Assembly: GCF_048544455.1 (NCBI RefSeq)
Contig: NC_133536.1
Coordinates: 199,519,325-199,583,324, forward strand
From: Silene latifolia
Taxonomy: Eukaryota > Streptophyta > Magnoliopsida > Caryophyllales > Caryophyllaceae
Length of the DNA: 64,000 nucleotides
Direction: 5' to 3'
The notes below the pieces were generated by a model. That model was not told the origin of the DNA and searched no databases. It saw only the letters and a program-made list of their open reading frames with translations. This document shows, piece after piece, positions 62,417-64,000 of this stretch (position 1 is the first letter of the stretch; every line of letters starts with the position of its first letter). A program made the translations under genes and the position numbers.

Positions 62417-62902
62417 CACTACGCCAAATCGGACCATCAATAAGGACCGTATCACAACTGTTTAATGTATTTAATAACGACACTTAGATTACCGTTTTCC
62501 AAATATTGGCGGAAACCTAGGCCGCTCTAATAGGAATAACGGTTTCCCTCGAAAACCGTTGTTATTATAATTTGACAACGGCTGATTAACAAACCGTTGT
62601 CAAAAGCTTTTAACGGTTTCCAAAAAACTCGTTATAGAATCACTCTTATCAACGATTGTTAGAAAACCGTTACCAGTTTAAGATATTGGCATTTGAAAAC
62701 CGTTACTAAATTCACATTAGCAACGGTTTTTGTTACTCGTTGTTATGTTATTGCTACGGATTTTTTGTAACCGTTATTATTGTCTATTATGAGATAACGG
62801 TGTTTCAATTCAACCGTTGTCAGTATTTGATTAGATTTTTCAATTTGATTACTGCATTCAAAACTAAACTTTAATAAATATTCAATTTGACCAAAATAAT
62901 TC

Positions 62903-62910
62903 TATAAATA
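62903..62910 (+). promoter_or_regulatory. TATA box of the CACTA-borne gene
   Basis: TATAAATA, 82 bases before the ATG at 62992. Confidence 0.5.
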
Positions 62911-62991
62911 TGTCTTCATAATGTTTTAGGTCAAATTCTAAATGATCAAACATTTACTCTCTAATTTCTTTCTAAATATCTCTCTAAAAAA

Positions 62992-63527
62992 ATGGCTGGT
63001 GAGCTACAATCACGTTCTCGTTACGCACAACCTTTTACTTGCATTCTCCATAATCTCCCGGTTCATTATGGTATGAATGGAAAGGGTTTAAACCCTAATT
63101 TTGGATGGTTGACGGAAATGCTTCATAATTCGGGTTTCACCGCGGTTAAAAAAGTGTACCCCGTGTCTACAAACAAGTAAGGTTTTGCAGGCTTCGCTTT
63201 TATCGTGTTTGACGAAGCCAACTGCCATGATAGTTTTCGTCATACAAGAAAATTAGGGGCTAGATATGCGGGGGAAGATGCTAGGAAATTGGACTTCTAT
63301 TCGGATGATAAACAACAAGACCCTTATCAATGGGTTGCAACCATTTTGATCATCATCTGCTGAAACATTGCAGGAAGCATCACATTCTTGCCACCGTGCC
63401 TATGTCATGGGAGAGAGAGGCCATTCCACCTGCGATTCCCGGTGATAATGAAGGGTCGATCTACGACTTGCTCTATACCGAAATTCATAATGAGTATCCT
63501 AATACTTCATCAGATTCTAATAATTAA
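62992..63527 (+). pseudogene. XS-domain-like gene fragment inside the CACTA element
   Basis: ATG 62992 opens a frame reading FTCILHNLPVHYGMNGKG, GWLTEMLHNSGFTAVKKVYP, a TAA at 63178-63180, then in phase GFAGFAFIVFDEANCHDSFR and LDFYSDDKQQDPYQW. Order and spacing fit the XS domain: a hydrophobic ...NIP strand, L..GF..vk, G.sGfAiveF, then an amphipathic helix. XS is the RNA-binding domain of SGS3 and the FDM/IDN2 proteins of plant RNA silencing. From about 63330 another frame looks coding to 63527 (ATVPMSWEREAIPP, acidic Ser/Asn-rich end), so a frameshift is likely. Alternatively it is an unrelated CACTA accessory protein. Confidence 0.45.
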
Positions 63528-64000
63528 GTCTTTAATTATTATCTGGCATTGTAAGTTGTATTTGGATTATGGTGGTGGTTTGAATTAAAGTTTAATTATT
63601 TATGTTTTTTGTTACGTTTTTCGTTACCCCATCCACTGGAATTCAGAGACAAGATCACCACAAAAATATCAAACTTTTGAAGAGTCTATTGATCCAAAAT
63701 ACTCAAGAGGGGGGGTGAATTGAGGATTTAAAACTTTTTGAAAGCTTTTTCGATTAAGCTAATGTAATTGATTATTTAAAGTTTATTGATTAAACTTTAA
63801 CTAATCAACTAATGATTGGAAGCAAAGTAAACGAAAGAACGAAACAAGAAGAGACACGCGGATTTTTGAAGTGGTTCAGTTTCACAAGTCGAAACCTACG
63901 TCCACTATTCTCGATTAATAAATTTAGTACCTTTCTACGGATTACAAATTTACTAACCCAACTCGTACAACTAACTCTAGCTGTAACTCAATGAGTACCG
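63528..64000. other. Right edge of the window, unassigned
   Basis: No convincing gene. CAAGAGGGGGGGTGAATTG at 63702 resembles the polypurine/LTR-start junction of some plant copia-type elements, so another insertion may begin there. The short open frame at the very end has no recognised domain. Confidence 0.3.

Larger units (their letters stand above)
62417..64000. mobile_element. CACTA (En/Spm-like) transposon, left end, runs off the window
   Basis: It begins CACTACGCCAAATCGGACC precisely where the Tekay integrase frame is cut. The first 430 bases contain about ten copies of AACGGTTTT / AAAACCGTTGT in both orientations, the subterminal repeat pattern of CACTA elements. The right end is outside the window, so extent to 64000 is presumed. 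Confidence 0.7.

Overview
This window is nuclear DNA from a flowering plant. The evidence is a split polygalacturonase gene with GT-AG introns and a very high density of plant-type LTR retrotransposons (Tat/Ogre-like, Athila-like, chromoviruses with and without a chromodomain). CACTA, hAT-like, MITE-like and tRNA-derived SINE-like sequences are also present. I cannot name the species; a Caryophyllales-like genome is a guess. There are no bacterial genes, rRNA genes or CRISPR arrays.

Layout. 1-85 is the 3' end of a polygalacturonase copy whose 3' flank, including an LTR inserted at 240, is repeated at 43918-45182 behind the complete polygalacturonase gene (39430-44000). This is a duplicated locus. 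Between the copies lies a nest. An Athila-like LTR (1284-1636 plus 33688-35049) is split by a Tat/Ogre-like Ty3 element (1637-33682, target duplication AAGGG, about 2.4-kb LTRs, about 19.3 kb without its own passengers). That element is split by a CRM-like chromovirus (11802-16871, duplication GTTCA) and by a non-autonomous LTR element carrying an Athila-ORF1-like gene (18255-25873, duplication CCTGC).

The Tat-like element carries gag-protease, reverse transcriptase, two RNase H domains and integrase on the plus strand. Between pol and its 3' LTR it also carries two intron-containing genes on the opposite strand: one with a DUF7745-like protein (17225-26408, broken by the 18255-25873 insertion) and one with a plant mobile domain (27285-30276). 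The DUF7745-like gene has an upstream region resembling the LTR promoter: a GC-rich palindrome followed by TTAGTATAAATAG. All these reading frames carry nonsense codons or frameshifts.

35050-39368 holds an Athila 5' fragment, long CT/TA microsatellites, a terminal-inverted-repeat element between TA arrays and a tRNA-like SINE head. 39369-44000 is the only gene that looks intact: a 10-exon GH28 polygalacturonase of about 411 residues, with MITE and SINE insertions in its introns.

44160-62416 is again retrotransposon debris: an LTR, an Athila 3' end, a complete minus-strand Tekay/Del chromovirus (47637-55955) nested in another LTR of the same broad type, an Athila-like LTR fragment, and the 3' part of a second Tekay-like element whose LTR holds a hAT-like element. 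At 62417 a CACTA transposon end begins and runs off the window. It encloses a small gene resembling the XS domain of SGS3/FDM RNA-silencing proteins.

Two repeated sequence themes cut across element families: the palindromic 12-mer ACTCG(A/G)(T/C)CGAGT in clusters, and a GC-rich GCAGCA..TGCTGC double palindrome in the Tat-like element.
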